From Hyphococcus luteus (GTDB lineage: Bacteria > Pseudomonadota > Alphaproteobacteria > Caulobacterales > Parvularculaceae): a stretch of DNA of 64,000 nt. The DNA lies in the NCBI RefSeq assembly GCF_002943565.1, contig NZ_PJCH01000005.1, forward strand, positions 682,001 to 746,000, read 5' to 3'. Shown here one piece after another: positions 47,962 to 57,535 of this stretch. A program made the translations under genes and the position numbers. The notes under the pieces are model-generated. The model searched no databases and was not told the DNA's origin. It saw nothing but the letters and a program-made list of their open reading frames with translations. Within the stretch, counting starts at the first letter, position 1, and every line of letters begins with the position of its first letter.

Positions 47962-50739
47962 CTAAAAGGACTTGCGTATATCGAACGCGACGAAGCGACC
48001 GAGCGGAGAGGCGTTGGCCGGGTCGTAGCCTGTGAGTCGATATTGCAGATATGTCGGTGTTTCAGGGGGGCTTTGATCCAGAATATTGAGGATCGTCAGA
48101 TTGAAAGCAGTGTTGTCCAGCCAGCCCGCTTGTTTGTTGGCAACACGATACGAAAGGCTGAGGTCAGCGGTCGTCCACGGATCGATCGAAACAGAAGCAT
48201 CTGAATCGTCTGTGCGATAGCTCGCCTTGTGGTTGATAAAGAGGTTGGCGCCGAAGCCACCTTGGGCGACGCCCAAATGCCCACGCAATTGTAAATCGAT
48301 GGGGTTGTACAGTGAATTGATCCTCTCAACCGGAGCGGAAGTGACCGACGCCTGTTGAATGAAATCGATGATATAGTTCGCGTTAATCCCTGCAAAGTAC
48401 CGACGGCGTCCTGTATCAAATTCATAGTCAAGCTGGACTTCGACGCCCCTGGTGATGGTCGAGGCCAGATTTCGGATGATCAGCGCGTTGTTGATAAAGC
48501 CGATGTTTTCAAGATCGGTGGCGCCACTCCTGAACTGGAGCGGCGTGGTGAAGGTCGAAATGAGGGATTGGACTTCCTCGTCAGACGGAAAGAACACGAT
48601 GGTGCCCGGAGGGAATGCATCGGGATTGTCAAACGCAATTCCAGGTGCGTGGTTGAAGGTCAAGTTTTGGGGTATTGGCGTGGTTCCCAGCCTGCCATCG
48701 AATTTTATGTCGTAGTAAGTCGCTTTGGTTGTCAGCGAATGACCGCCATGATCGAGAGAATAATCCATGCCCGCCGTGAAAGCACGCGAGGTTTCGGGAT
48801 CAAGGTCTGCGGCCACGCCTTGAGCAATCAGATAATCAACATTCTCCAGAGAAGGGTCCGGGAGGTCGATATTCAAAAGACCTCTGATAAACGAGTACGG
48901 GAAGACGGCACCGGCCCTAGAGGCGTAAGACCTCCCCAATGCAGGAGGCGCAAAGGAAGTGCTGTAAGATCCCCGCAGAGAAAATCCGTCGACGGGCGAC
49001 CAAAGCACTCCGACCTTTGGATTCACGGTATTTCCGAAATCGGAATAGTCATCAAATCGTCCGGATGCGTTGACCTCCAAGCGCGCGATCCCCGGTATTG
49101 CGTTCGTCTGGCCGACAACTGGGAGATAAAGTTCGCCAAAGACCGCCGTGACGTCGCGCGTCGCGTGTCCGCCAGATCCGCTGGAGAGCCTGTTCCTCAA
49201 GGTCTCTCTTCGAAACTGACCTCCTACGGCTGCCTTTATATCTCCGGCGGGGAGTTCAAAGACTGATCCAGAGGTCAATACATCGACGGACCACATACTC
49301 GAATTGGTGCGGGTCCAGGTCGGGTCATTCAGCGGAGCGATGCCTTGCGCCAGTTCGTATGCCTTAACCTGACTGAAATTGGCGTCAACTGACGCGGTCC
49401 AGGTGTTGCCAATCTGATAGTCGGCACCGAGATTGGCCGAGAGGCTGTCGGAGGAAATTTCTCGCTGCGTGATGTCACTGGACGCTACGCCGCCAACGGT
49501 CAGACTTTCGGCATGGCGGCTCGAAACGAGCGTCATAGCATCGATCTCAAGTTTTGAGCCAATCTCCTGCCGCGCGGAAAACACGCCGCTGTGTCGTTTT
49601 TGGGCCGGCATTAAATCGAGCTGATCCAATTCCTCAATGGGATCTCCGTTGCTAAGGGTTGGTGTTGGGATGTCAGGTTTGTCCGAGAGCCGAAGATTGT
49701 CACGATCCAAATACTCATAGGCCGCCATCACGTTGCCAGTCTTCCATCCCTTGCCGAGAAGCTGGCTAATTCTGTACTCGTCAAGATGCCCTTCCGTGAC
49801 CGTACCATACCGGACGCTCGTCTCTGCCCCTTGAAAATCATCTCTCAATACGAAGTTTATGACCCCCGCTACCGCGTCACCGCCATAGATCGAAGAGGCG
49901 CCATCAGTCAGCATTTCAATGCGCTCCAGGGCCGAAACAGGAATTGCCGACAGGTCGACGAAGTCGCCAATCGTTGACGAAGGAGCAAGTCTATTCCCAT
50001 TGAGCAATGTGAGCGTTGCTCCCGACCCCAGTCCGCGCAAGTTCGCCCCAGTAGCATAGGTATTGTTCGAACGAGAATTCGTATCGTTGGGCAGTCCGGC
50101 GGGTGTGAACTCAGTCGAGCCGCCACCGAAGTTTTGAGGTAGCTGCCGAAGAAAGGCCTCCGTAGTGGTCACACCTGATCCGATGATGTCGTCGCGATCA
50201 AAGCTCAACGTCGGCGAACTTTCCGGCGCGATCCCCTTGATCAAAGTGCCGGTGACGGTGATCTCGTCAGACGTTTTTTCCTTCTCGGTGACATCTCCTT
50301 TAGAGTCGAGAGGCCTGTCTTGCTCGACTTCGTCAACGGCTGTTGCTCCGGCGCCGCGATCAATCACGGCTTGCTGTTCAGCCGTGCGGACGAGGACAAC
50401 ATTTGTATTCCGCGTTTCAAAAACGAGCCCGGATCCGGCGAGCAGTTTCTGAAGCGCTTCGGCGTCGGTCATTTCGCCTTCGACCGGCGTCGCCTGCTTG
50501 CCTTCGACGATGTCAGTCGTGAACATCACCTGCTTGTTGGTTGTGAAGGCGTAGCTTTTGAGCGCAGCATCGAGGCTTTGGGCCGCGATGTGGAACTCTT
50601 TTACGGGTTCTGCCGGCTTTTGCGCGGCGGCCGCCGACATCATGAAGCAGCCTGCGAGCGCCGATAGACCGCTGCCCATAAGAAACTTTTTGCGATTAGA
50701 ACGAGTACGATACGTCGTAGCCTGATTTTCCGTCGACAT
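47962..50739 (-). CDS. TonB-dependent receptor with STN signalling domain, locus 2
   Basis: 925 aa; signal peptide ending AAAAQKP. STN domain at about 45-120 (FHIAAQSLDAALKSYAFTTNKQVMFTTDIVEGKQ), plug with EAFLRQLPQNFGGGSTEF and DGASSIYGGDAVAGVINFVLRDDF, barrel ending RKSF. Close paralogue of the locus 1 receptor in plug and last strands, more divergent in the extracellular loops, as expected for a different ligand. The ATG at 50739 is preferred to the GTG one codon earlier (GTGGGGCAGTG upstream). Confidence 0.9.
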   Translation of the reverse strand: MSTENQATTYRTRSNRKKFLMGSGLSALAGCFMMSAAAAQKPAEPVKEFHIAAQSLDAALKSYAFTTNKQVMFTTDIVEGKQATPVEGEMTDAEALQKLLAGSGLVFETRNTNVVLVRTAEQQAVIDRGAGATAVDEVEQDRPLDSKGDVTEKEKTSDEITVTGTLIKGIAPESSPTLSFDRDDIIGSGVTTTEAFLRQLPQNFGGGSTEFTPAGLPNDTNSRSNNTYATGANLRGLGSGATLTLLNGNRLAPSSTIGDFVDLSAIPVSALERIEMLTDGASSIYGGDAVAGVINFVLRDDFQGAETSVRYGTVTEGHLDEYRISQLLGKGWKTGNVMAAYEYLDRDNLRLSDKPDIPTPTLSNGDPIEELDQLDLMPAQKRHSGVFSARQEIGSKLEIDAMTLVSSRHAESLTVGGVASSDITQREISSDSLSANLGADYQIGNTWTASVDANFSQVKAYELAQGIAPLNDPTWTRTNSSMWSVDVLTSGSVFELPAGDIKAAVGGQFRRETLRNRLSSGSGGHATRDVTAVFGELYLPVVGQTNAIPGIARLEVNASGRFDDYSDFGNTVNPKVGVLWSPVDGFSLRGSYSTSFAPPALGRSYASRAGAVFPYSFIRGLLNIDLPDPSLENVDYLIAQGVAADLDPETSRAFTAGMDYSLDHGGHSLTTKATYYDIKFDGRLGTTPIPQNLTFNHAPGIAFDNPDAFPPGTIVFFPSDEEVQSLISTFTTPLQFRSGATDLENIGFINNALIIRNLASTITRGVEVQLDYEFDTGRRRYFAGINANYIIDFIQQASVTSAPVERINSLYNPIDLQLRGHLGVAQGGFGANLFINHKASYRTDDSDASVSIDPWTTADLSLSYRVANKQAGWLDNTAFNLTILNILDQSPPETPTYLQYRLTGYDPANASPLGRFVAFDIRKSF

Positions 50740-50880
50740 CACTGCCCCACCTTGCCTTCTGGAACACGGCGCTCCGCCCCAATAGCGGCGCCTTTACTTT
50801 GTGTGAAACGGATGACCGCGGGGATATGTCAGCTTCAATTCAAAGAAAGTTTTAAGAAATCTCCCTTGAGCTAATTCTGG

Positions 50881-51963
50881 CTAGTGGCGCGAATAAAATT
50901 CTATCTGCGTGGCCGAGAGGCGGCGCGCATCGACGGGCAAATAGGCTTCGACGGCGTCCACGAACGCGTCTGTGTCGCCGGCGTGGAAGACCCCGCTGAT
51001 CCGGTATTGCTCAAGGCCATCGCTCGCGATGCTGAGACGGATACGCGAGTAGCGGTTCATCTGCTCAACCGCTTCAGCGAGCGTGTCGCCGTCAAGGATC
51101 ACCTTGCCGTTTCGCCAGGCGCTGGCTTTTTCCATATCGGCGTTCGTCTTGATTCCGGGCAAACCGGCATCGGGAACGACAAGCTGTTCGCCCTGCCGCA
51201 ATTTGACCGGAGGGGCGACCGGGCCGTCTTCGGCATCCGGGCGCTCGCCGGTGACGACGACTTCCCCCTCGACAAGCGTTACGCGAACTTCGCGGCCGAT
51301 CATGCTCACATTGAACTCGGTTCCGGTGGCGAGCACTCGTTGCGCCCCCGCGCGAACGCGGAATGGCCGGCTCTTGTCCTTAGCAACATCGAAGAACGCC
51401 TGACCGGCGAGAAGTTCAATCTCCCGGGCTTCTGCGGTGTAGCGGACGATAAGCTGCGTCGCCGCATCGAGCGTCACCCGGCTGTTGTCTGTGAGGGTGA
51501 CAATGCGCGTTTCCGCTATGCCAGTCTTATAGGTTTCGCTTGCGACCACGGCTCCCGGATCGGAGACCGGTTGCGAATTCGGGTCACTGCGCAGGCCGAC
51601 AAACAGAACCGGCAGCGAGATTGCGGCGACGACCGCCAGCGCTGCGGCGGCGCGCATCGCGACCTTGAAGGGTCGGCTCTGCGCCGTCAGCCAACGGCGC
51701 GTGATCGTGCCGCGGGAGCGGTCGATGGCGTCGCGCCGGACCTTGAGGATTTCGGGGGCGACGGCATTCTCTCCCATCGACGCCCAGATTGAGCGGGCCC
51801 GATCCATCGCTGCGGCGTTCACGGGCGAGGCTTCGAGCCATTCACGAAAGGCGTCGTCGTCTTCCCGGACCTCGCCATTATGCAGGCGCACTTGCCACTC
51901 GGACGCCTGCTTTCGCGCCGTTCGGCGGTCATCGGCATTGTTCGTTGGTTGCGCCGGGTTCAT
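50881..51963 (-). CDS. FecR-like anti-sigma/sigma regulator, locus 2
   Basis: 360 aa. N-domain ASEWQVRLHNGEVREDDDAFREWLEASPVNAAAMDRA binds sigma. One membrane helix (about 103-125), FecR domain (TRIVTLTDNSRVTLDAATQLIV, AGQAFFDVAKDKSRPFRVRAG, VLATGTEFNVSMIGREVRVTLVEGEVVV) and an STN-like C-terminal part (YRISGVFHAGDTDAFVDAVEAYLPV). It overlaps the sigma gene by ATGA. It transduces receptor occupancy across the inner membrane. The receptor gene starts 140 bases downstream. Confidence 0.9.
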   Translation of the reverse strand: MNPAQPTNNADDRRTARKQASEWQVRLHNGEVREDDDAFREWLEASPVNAAAMDRARSIWASMGENAVAPEILKVRRDAIDRSRGTITRRWLTAQSRPFKVAMRAAAALAVVAAISLPVLFVGLRSDPNSQPVSDPGAVVASETYKTGIAETRIVTLTDNSRVTLDAATQLIVRYTAEAREIELLAGQAFFDVAKDKSRPFRVRAGAQRVLATGTEFNVSMIGREVRVTLVEGEVVVTGERPDAEDGPVAPPVKLRQGEQLVVPDAGLPGIKTNADMEKASAWRNGKVILDGDTLAEAVEQMNRYSRIRLSIASDGLEQYRISGVFHAGDTDAFVDAVEAYLPVDARRLSATQIEFYSRH

Positions 51964-52511
51964 TCGTCTTCGACCATCTCAAGAAGGAGTTCCATTGCCC
52001 GGAACAGACGCTTGCGTACGGCGCTTGCGGAAATTCCGTAGAGATCGCCGATTTCCTGATAGGTCATGCATTCCAGACGGTTCAGGACGAGCATGTCGCG
52101 GGTTTGCTCACCAAGCGCTGACAATTGAGACAACACGAGCGCGAGTTCCTGGCGACCGCCGACGACGCGCTCGGGATTCAGCTTTTCGACTGTTTCCTGG
52201 CGCAGCCGGATTTCGGAGTAATTCTCCTGCCGGACTTTGGCGTATCGGGTTCGATCCAGCATCAGGTTGCGCGCGGTCTGGAAGATAAAGGCGTCAGGCT
52301 CTTCGATCGGTGCGCGTTCGTTTCGGCGAACGACGCGCAGGAGCACTTCCTGCGCAAGATCTTCGGGTTCGCCCGCCACGGCGGTGCGGCGCCGGAAAAA
52401 GGCGATCAGCGGTCCACGGTAGCGTTCGGACAAGGTCTTGGCTAGATCGTCCCCGGCCGCGCTGTCCGGCGTCGGCCGCCTGCCGTCCTCCAGTTTGTCC
52501 GAGTTCGCCAT
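51960..52511 (-). CDS. ECF (FecI-like) RNA polymerase sigma factor, locus 2
   Basis: 183 aa from the ATG at 52511, which has GGTGGCGGA before it; the frame runs on to 52652 but that part is Arg/Ser-rich and has no start signal. Region 2: LIAFFRRRTAVAGEPEDLAQEVLLRVVRR; region 4: LSALGEQTRDMLVLNRLECMTYQEIGDLYGISASAVRKRLFRAM. It differs markedly from the locus 1 sigma, suggesting distinct promoters. About 180 bases separate it from the ABC gene, so it may have its own promoter. Confidence 0.9.
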   Translation of the reverse strand: MANSDKLEDGRRPTPDSAAGDDLAKTLSERYRGPLIAFFRRRTAVAGEPEDLAQEVLLRVVRRNERAPIEEPDAFIFQTARNLMLDRTRYAKVRQENYSEIRLRQETVEKLNPERVVGGRQELALVLSQLSALGEQTRDMLVLNRLECMTYQEIGDLYGISASAVRKRLFRAMELLLEMVEDE

Positions 52512-52692
52512 TCCGCCACCCCTGCGGCGCCAGTCCAGGACGGGCTCGCCGCTTAAACTGCCCGATGAGGAAAACGTTTCAAAACGCCAATGCGCCCTTG
52601 CGGCACAAAATTTTTTGGCTTTGCGCCGCCGCGCTTCCCTGCCTGCTGGCAACTGTCTGATATGATGAGGTTATTACAGCCTACAGACGTTC

Positions 52693-54552
52693 TCAAGCGC
52701 CGGTCCCTCTTGCCCGGTCGGGACCATGGGCGGCGTCGTCGGTCTGGGCGCGCCATAGGCTTGCATACAGGCCGCCGCGCGCCAGCAGGTCTCCATGGCG
52801 GCCACGTTCGACGATCCGGCCTTGATCGAGCACGATGATGTCGTCCGCCTTGACGATGGTGGAGAGGCGATGCGCGATGACGAGGGTGGTGACGCCCCTG
52901 GCGGCGATGGCGAGGTTATCGACGATTTCGGCCTCGGTTCTGGAGTCGAGCGAGGAGGTCGCCTCATCCGCAATGAACAATCGGGGTTGCTTCAGCGAGG
53001 CGCGGGCGATGGCGACGCGCTGTTTTTCGCCGCCGGAGAGCTTGAGGCCGCGTTCGCCGACGATGGTGTCGAACCCGTCGGGAAGCTTGTCGATGAGGCC
53101 GTCGAGATTGGCGAGGCTGGCGGCGCGCGCGATGTCGTCCTGAACGCCGTCATATTCGGGAAAGCCGATATTGTAGGCGAGGCTGTCGTTGAAGAGCGAC
53201 GTGTCCTGCGGGACGAGGGCGATCCACTTACGCAGTTCTGTGGGCGGGATTTCGGCGATCGGGACGCCATCGAAGAGGATGCGGCCGGCGTCGGGATCAT
53301 AGAAACGCATGATGAGGCGGACGACGGATGACTTGCCCCCGCCAGAGGAGCCGACGAGGGCGGTCATGGAGCCGGGCGCGATTTCGAAGCTGAGGTCCGT
53401 CAGCACGCGCCGGCCTTCATGATAGGAGAAGGTCACATGCTCAAAGGTGATCCTGGCCGGGCCTTCCTGAGGCCCGATGGCCGGGACGGACGCACCGGCG
53501 CCGCTTTCCGGCTTCTCGTCGAGGAGATCGAGCATGCGCTCGATGAAGGCCGCCCCCTGCCCGATGTCGCGGACGCCGAGGCCGAGGAGTTCCAGCGGCC
53601 GGACGATCTGAAGCATGTAGGCGTTGACGAGGACGAAATCGCCGACGCTCATGGCGCCCGATTGCACGCGCGCCAGGCCGAGCCACAAGGTCGCTGCAAG
53701 CCCGCCCGAGAAGATGAACGCGATTGCGATCCCGTTGACAAAGCGCGCGCGATAGAAGTCGCGCCAGCGGCTTTGCGCGATCTTGAGCGTGTCGTCGTAG
53801 CGGCGGGTGACGGCCGCTTCTCCGGTGAAGGACTTGACGGCCTCGAAATTCAGAAGGCCGTCGGCGAGCTGGGCGTTGGCGTCGATGCGGGCGGCCGAGA
53901 CGCTTCGGCTGGCGCGCAGCACTTTCCGGGCGCCGTCTGCAAAGACAAATATGTAAAGCACCGCACAAGCCGCAAAGACCGCAAGAAAGACAGGATCGAG
54001 AACGAGGGCGACGACAAGCGACATGATGAGAATTTCGATAAGCCCCGGCAGCAGCGTGAACACGGCGTGCTGCATGACCAGGCGATAGCCCTGAATGCCG
54101 TTTTCGAGCGTCTGCGCGACGGCCCCGGTGGCGCGGGCGAGATGAAACCTCAAGGGCAGCGCCATGGCGTGCGCGAAGAGTTTTCGGCTCAGTTTGCGGG
54201 TGATCGATTGTTCGGATGCGCCGAAGAGGAACATCCGCATTTCGCTGGCGACGCGGCTCGCGCCCTGCGCGCCCACGTAGAGGGCCAGCAGCGTGAGCGG
54301 GTCGAGGGCGAGCATGTGGGTTGGCGCCCCGCCTGACAATGTGTCGATGAGGAGTTTGAGGGCGACCGGTCCCAGCGCTGTCAGCGCAGCGCCAAGAACG
54401 ACGCAGGCGAAAGCCGCAGCAAACCGGGCGACATCGAGCCGATCGAGTTCGGGTCGGATGACGGCGAACGCCCGGTTGAAGAAGCCTTTCTGTTTGCTAT
54501 GCGCTTCGACCAAATGTGTGAGACCTCTCCTTTTGCTGGAGACAGGGTGCAA
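52693..54552 (-). CDS. ABC exporter (fused TMD-NBD), candidate lasso exporter
   Basis: Up to 619 aa. Six membrane helices (about 45-330) precede an ATPase domain with Walker A GSSGGGKSS, signature LSGGEKQRV, Walker B LFIADEATSSLD and the H-loop AHRLS. It resembles the Atm1/ABCB half-transporters, which act as homodimers. Lasso exporters (D proteins) share this build, but isopeptidase-type loci usually lack one, so lasso export is an inference from position. A TTG at 54513 with AGGAGAGG upstream is a better start than the TTG at 54552. Only one exporter serves the two loci. Confidence 0.8.
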   Translation of the reverse strand: MHPVSSKRRGLTHLVEAHSKQKGFFNRAFAVIRPELDRLDVARFAAAFACVVLGAALTALGPVALKLLIDTLSGGAPTHMLALDPLTLLALYVGAQGASRVASEMRMFLFGASEQSITRKLSRKLFAHAMALPLRFHLARATGAVAQTLENGIQGYRLVMQHAVFTLLPGLIEILIMSLVVALVLDPVFLAVFAACAVLYIFVFADGARKVLRASRSVSAARIDANAQLADGLLNFEAVKSFTGEAAVTRRYDDTLKIAQSRWRDFYRARFVNGIAIAFIFSGGLAATLWLGLARVQSGAMSVGDFVLVNAYMLQIVRPLELLGLGVRDIGQGAAFIERMLDLLDEKPESGAGASVPAIGPQEGPARITFEHVTFSYHEGRRVLTDLSFEIAPGSMTALVGSSGGGKSSVVRLIMRFYDPDAGRILFDGVPIAEIPPTELRKWIALVPQDTSLFNDSLAYNIGFPEYDGVQDDIARAASLANLDGLIDKLPDGFDTIVGERGLKLSGGEKQRVAIARASLKQPRLFIADEATSSLDSRTEAEIVDNLAIAARGVTTLVIAHRLSTIVKADDIIVLDQGRIVERGRHGDLLARGGLYASLWRAQTDDAAHGPDRARGTGA

Positions 54553-54572
54553 TATACCACAGGTTTATTGCA
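54548..54572. promoter_or_regulatory. Inverted repeat at the ABC exporter start
   Basis: TGCAATA and TATTGCA arms, 11 bases apart, lie just upstream of the exporter coding region, in an AT-rich patch. Probable operator or promoter element for the minus-strand unit. Confidence 0.4.
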
Positions 54573-54778
54573 TAATGCGACCGCAACGCGAGTTACATGT
54601 CCAATAGGTGCGCGCGGACGCAGTCGCGGCTGGATGGTATCGAAAGCGGACCTCCATGGAGCGGTCCTTTGGCGGCGCATCCCGCGAATGTTGCTGCGAT
54701 GAAGGGTGAATCGCCGGTCGAACAACCGACCTGTAATCGCGGCGACGTGACTGCGCGCAAGAGTGAGGTGTTGGCCGG

Positions 54779-55336
54779 TTACGGTCTTTGTTTCGGGGCC
54801 GGGCATTTCAGGCGATGCGGGCCTTCCAGCTTCACAATCTCGATTCCATATGCGGCGGCGGCGCGGTGAATGTCGGCGTTTGGGTCGTGCGAGTTCACGA
54901 TTTCCGCGACTTCACCGAAGTTCTTTGTGCGCATCTGTTGCGCGGCCCAAGCCTGCATGCGGCCGACAAATTCTGGCGTCTCTTCGACGATCGGATCTCT
55001 TTCCAGCCTGTGGGCTTGAGCGGCCAGGACGAAGTCTCGATTGCGATATAGAAGCGCAGTTCCCTCTATTTCACATGTCCTGCCGTCATAGGTTTCAACC
55101 GGAATGGGTCGCAGGGGAGCATAGAAGACTTTCAGACTGACGAGTTTGTAATCGGAAAACGGCCGGCGCAGCCTCCATGCAGAAAAGTCGCTCCGTGGCG
55201 CAACGGAATCCGGCCACCCATCCTTATAAAGAACGAGTTCCTTGTCGGCCGTTACGTGAATGAGAGAGTTTGCTGCAACGACGACGGCGCCTGCTGCGAC
55301 CAACGTTCCGATTGCGATCGCTGCGCGATGCTTCAT
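54779..55336 (-). CDS. Membrane-anchored hypothetical protein
   Basis: 185 aa. One N-terminal hydrophobic segment (AAIAIGTLVAAGAVVVAANSL, a signal anchor or signal peptide) and a soluble domain containing TYDGRTCEIEGTALLYRNRDFVLAAQ. No family recognised. It is upstream of the ABC exporter on the same strand, 226 bases away, so probably a separate unit. Confidence 0.6.
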   Translation of the reverse strand: MKHRAAIAIGTLVAAGAVVVAANSLIHVTADKELVLYKDGWPDSVAPRSDFSAWRLRRPFSDYKLVSLKVFYAPLRPIPVETYDGRTCEIEGTALLYRNRDFVLAAQAHRLERDPIVEETPEFVGRMQAWAAQQMRTKNFGEVAEIVNSHDPNADIHRAAAAYGIEIVKLEGPHRLKCPAPKQRP

Positions 55337-55451
55337 GCTTTCGACCTTCCCACCTCTGTCGGCGCTACTCGACCGGACCGATCAGGTCTCCGCCCTGGTT
55401 CCTGACACTACCTACAGCCTTCCCAGTGTTCCAGGCGTGCATGTCCTGCGA

Positions 55452-55988
55452 TCAGTCGCCAAAACGAAGTACGATGGCGATTCTCGTTTTCTCCGAAATA
55501 ACGCCAACACGCGTTCTGCTGGTTGAATAGTATGATCCGTGCTCGTTAAACATACCTTGGATTACCTTGGTATAATCGGGGTTTATTTCATGCAAACAAT
55601 TGTCGAACATCGCCTTCAACCGGCTGTCGTCTGGCATGGGGGTTGGCCGCCATTCTCCATCCCAATATGCGGCGCTATTGGCCTTTGACCGATCAGGTTT
55701 ACTGAACAACGCATCTGGACCCGATGTCCTGATTTTTTTCGCAGTTTCTTCCGTAAAAACCACAGCGGCATAGGTACAGCCAAAGCCGCCATCATGCCAC
55801 CGCTTTGATGCGATGACCTCCTCAATCTGAACGCGCCTAGAGAAAAACGTTCGCGCATAGGTGAGATTGTCAAACGAAGTGATTGACCAAATAGCGAAAG
55901 AACCGGCGACATACAGGAACATCGGCGCCAGCAATGCGATCAGACACCCTATGGCCATACGTCCCGGCTTTTTAGCGGCCTCGTTCAT
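55452..55988 (-). CDS. Membrane-anchored hypothetical protein
   Basis: 178 aa. A single membrane helix (about 11-34) and a soluble domain with Cys in GFGCTYAAVVFTEE and DNCLHEINPDYTKV, plausibly a periplasmic disulphide. The base composition is lower in GC than its neighbours. No family recognised and no coupled partner; 115 bases downstream is the other small membrane protein. Confidence 0.6.
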   Translation of the reverse strand: MNEAAKKPGRMAIGCLIALLAPMFLYVAGSFAIWSITSFDNLTYARTFFSRRVQIEEVIASKRWHDGGFGCTYAAVVFTEETAKKIRTSGPDALFSKPDRSKANSAAYWDGEWRPTPMPDDSRLKAMFDNCLHEINPDYTKVIQGMFNEHGSYYSTSRTRVGVISEKTRIAIVLRFGD

Positions 55989-56142
55989 AACTTTCTCTTT
56001 GTCGTTAACTACGCAGTAGGCTGAGTATAGGAGTTGTTTCTAAGCAAACCCTTTTGGCCATAACGAGGCAAAAATGTAACTCAGGCCGGAATCCTGTCAG
56101 AATAGCAGAAGGCGCCGAAGACAGGCCGGCGCCACTTCTCGT

Positions 56143-56736
56143 TCAAAGCGGCGGAATGAGATTGTAACCGCGCGCCGAGAGCACTTTCCGCGCCCAGGCG
56201 CGATCGACGGGGTCGTCGCTCGTTCTGTCCTTCAGCGCATCGCCCGCCCGGTCGAACAGGGCCACGCAGCGGTGATTGGTGTCGAAGCGAGAAAGATATT
56301 CTATTCCGTCGAGACGGGTGTTCTTGTGAACCCAGGCCGAAATCCGCTGCGGCGTGTCATAGCCGTCCGGGTGGGTCGCCGGATCGAAATGGGAGGCGAC
56401 GTCGGCAATTGTCGTCCGGAACCAGGCGAGCCCCGGTCCATGAAGCTTTGCAAGTCGGACCATCCTCGTCAGGGTAAATGATGCGAAGCGCTTTTTTTCA
56501 ACACGGTCCCATAAGACGTCGCGGTCTGAAGGCGTTCGCAGCAAGGTTTCTGCAAAGGGGCCGATTTCGGTCCGGCCGAGATACATGACGCCGTAGTTGC
56601 AATCGGGATCGTCCCACCGCCATGTGGCGTCGCGATTGCCGAAATAGCGTGCGCCATGCGACGGCTGATGCATCCGATGCAGAATCTGGCCTGCATTGAT
56701 CCGCGCGACAGGCGGTTTGTCCCCCGAGGCCGGCAT
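56143..56736 (-). CDS. RES-domain toxin
   Basis: 197 aa. It shows the RES pattern: GARYFGNRDATWRWDDPDCNYGVMYLGRTEIGPFAETLLR near residues 30-70, with the Arg, Tyr and Glu of the active site in the expected order. RES toxins degrade or phosphorolyse NAD and halt growth until neutralised. The ATG shares one base with the antitoxin stop (TGATG). The upstream gene is a DUF2384-like partner, the usual Xre-RES arrangement. Confidence 0.8.
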   Translation of the reverse strand: MPASGDKPPVARINAGQILHRMHQPSHGARYFGNRDATWRWDDPDCNYGVMYLGRTEIGPFAETLLRTPSDRDVLWDRVEKKRFASFTLTRMVRLAKLHGPGLAWFRTTIADVASHFDPATHPDGYDTPQRISAWVHKNTRLDGIEYLSRFDTNHRCVALFDRAGDALKDRTSDDPVDRAWARKVLSARGYNLIPPL

Positions 56737-57314
56737 CAGGCTTCAAGGGCGCGCGCAAACCGGGCGACGCGTTCAGCCTCCGCCGGTCCTTTCCGGAGCA
56801 GTGCAATCGGCGACGCTTTGCCAAGGCCCTCATCGCCGCTGACGAGGAATTGCAAGATCGCCCAACCGCTTGTGTTCGGCGCCGCGCCGAGCACGTCAGC
56901 AATTGCAGGATTGAGCACGCCTCCGGCGAACTGGAATTTCGGAAACAGTTTCACGCCGCCATCTTCGACCACGAGCATCCTGCGGTTATTCGCGGCCTTG
57001 TAGACGGCTTGCACGCTTTTGTAGCCGAGAAGCTGGCGTACATCCTCGGCCTTTAAAGCGCCTCCCGCCGCCTTCAGCATCCGCTGTCTGAACCGGACGG
57101 CGTTGGCGGCGTCCTCGACCTTTTCGGCGTCTTCGATCGACACCGGCATGAGTTTGAGGATGGAATAGAGCAATTCCGGCGTGTCGGCGCTCTTGAGAAT
57201 CTTACGTTTCTTTTCCGCTGACAACCGTCCCAACACCTTGCCCATGCCGGTTTCGAGCCGTTGAATGAGAAGATGATCGAGTTCGTTAGCAGATTTTTGT
57301 GTTGCGCTAGCCAT
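56736..57314 (-). CDS. Antitoxin with MbcA/ParS/Xre C-terminal domain
   Basis: 192 aa. The helical N-terminal region and a middle block (ALKAEDVRQLLGYKSVQAVYKAANNRRMLVVEDGG) should bind DNA. The C-terminal part (VLGAAPNTSGWAILQFLVSGDEGLGKASPIALLRKG) is the MbcA/ParS/Xre toxin-binding domain. The start at 57314 is chosen because the frame upstream reads through the IS remnant at 57411-57535. Together with the RES protein it forms a toxin-antitoxin pair. Confidence 0.75.
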   Translation of the reverse strand: MASATQKSANELDHLLIQRLETGMGKVLGRLSAEKKRKILKSADTPELLYSILKLMPVSIEDAEKVEDAANAVRFRQRMLKAAGGALKAEDVRQLLGYKSVQAVYKAANNRRMLVVEDGGVKLFPKFQFAGGVLNPAIADVLGAAPNTSGWAILQFLVSGDEGLGKASPIALLRKGPAEAERVARFARALEA

Positions 57315-57410
57315 GAGGATCATCCGGTTGAATAGGTACAATATATCAGCACTATTAGCCAAATTCAACCTTCGACGTGGCCCACCAGATTTGCTAGCCC
57401 AGCGATTTCT

Positions 57411-57535
57411 TGACGCGCTTGGGATTGGTGATCCGGCCCTGGGGCTAAAATCCAGCGGCAAGTTGGGCCTGGCCACTATGGAGCAGGCCAGAGATTCCGG
57501 CAGATTCTGCCGGAGTTTCTCCATTGTGAGGCCTG
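57411..57535. repeat. Remnant of the IS3 element terminal region
   Basis: About 125 bases match the left end of the IS at 20102-20220, including one 51-bp unit (GACGCGCTTGGGATTGGTGA), AAAATCCAGCGGCAAGTTGG and ATTCTGCCGGAGTTTCTCCA, with scattered differences. No inverted repeat core is evident, so this is a decayed fragment lodged between the RES module and hipA. Confidence 0.65.
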
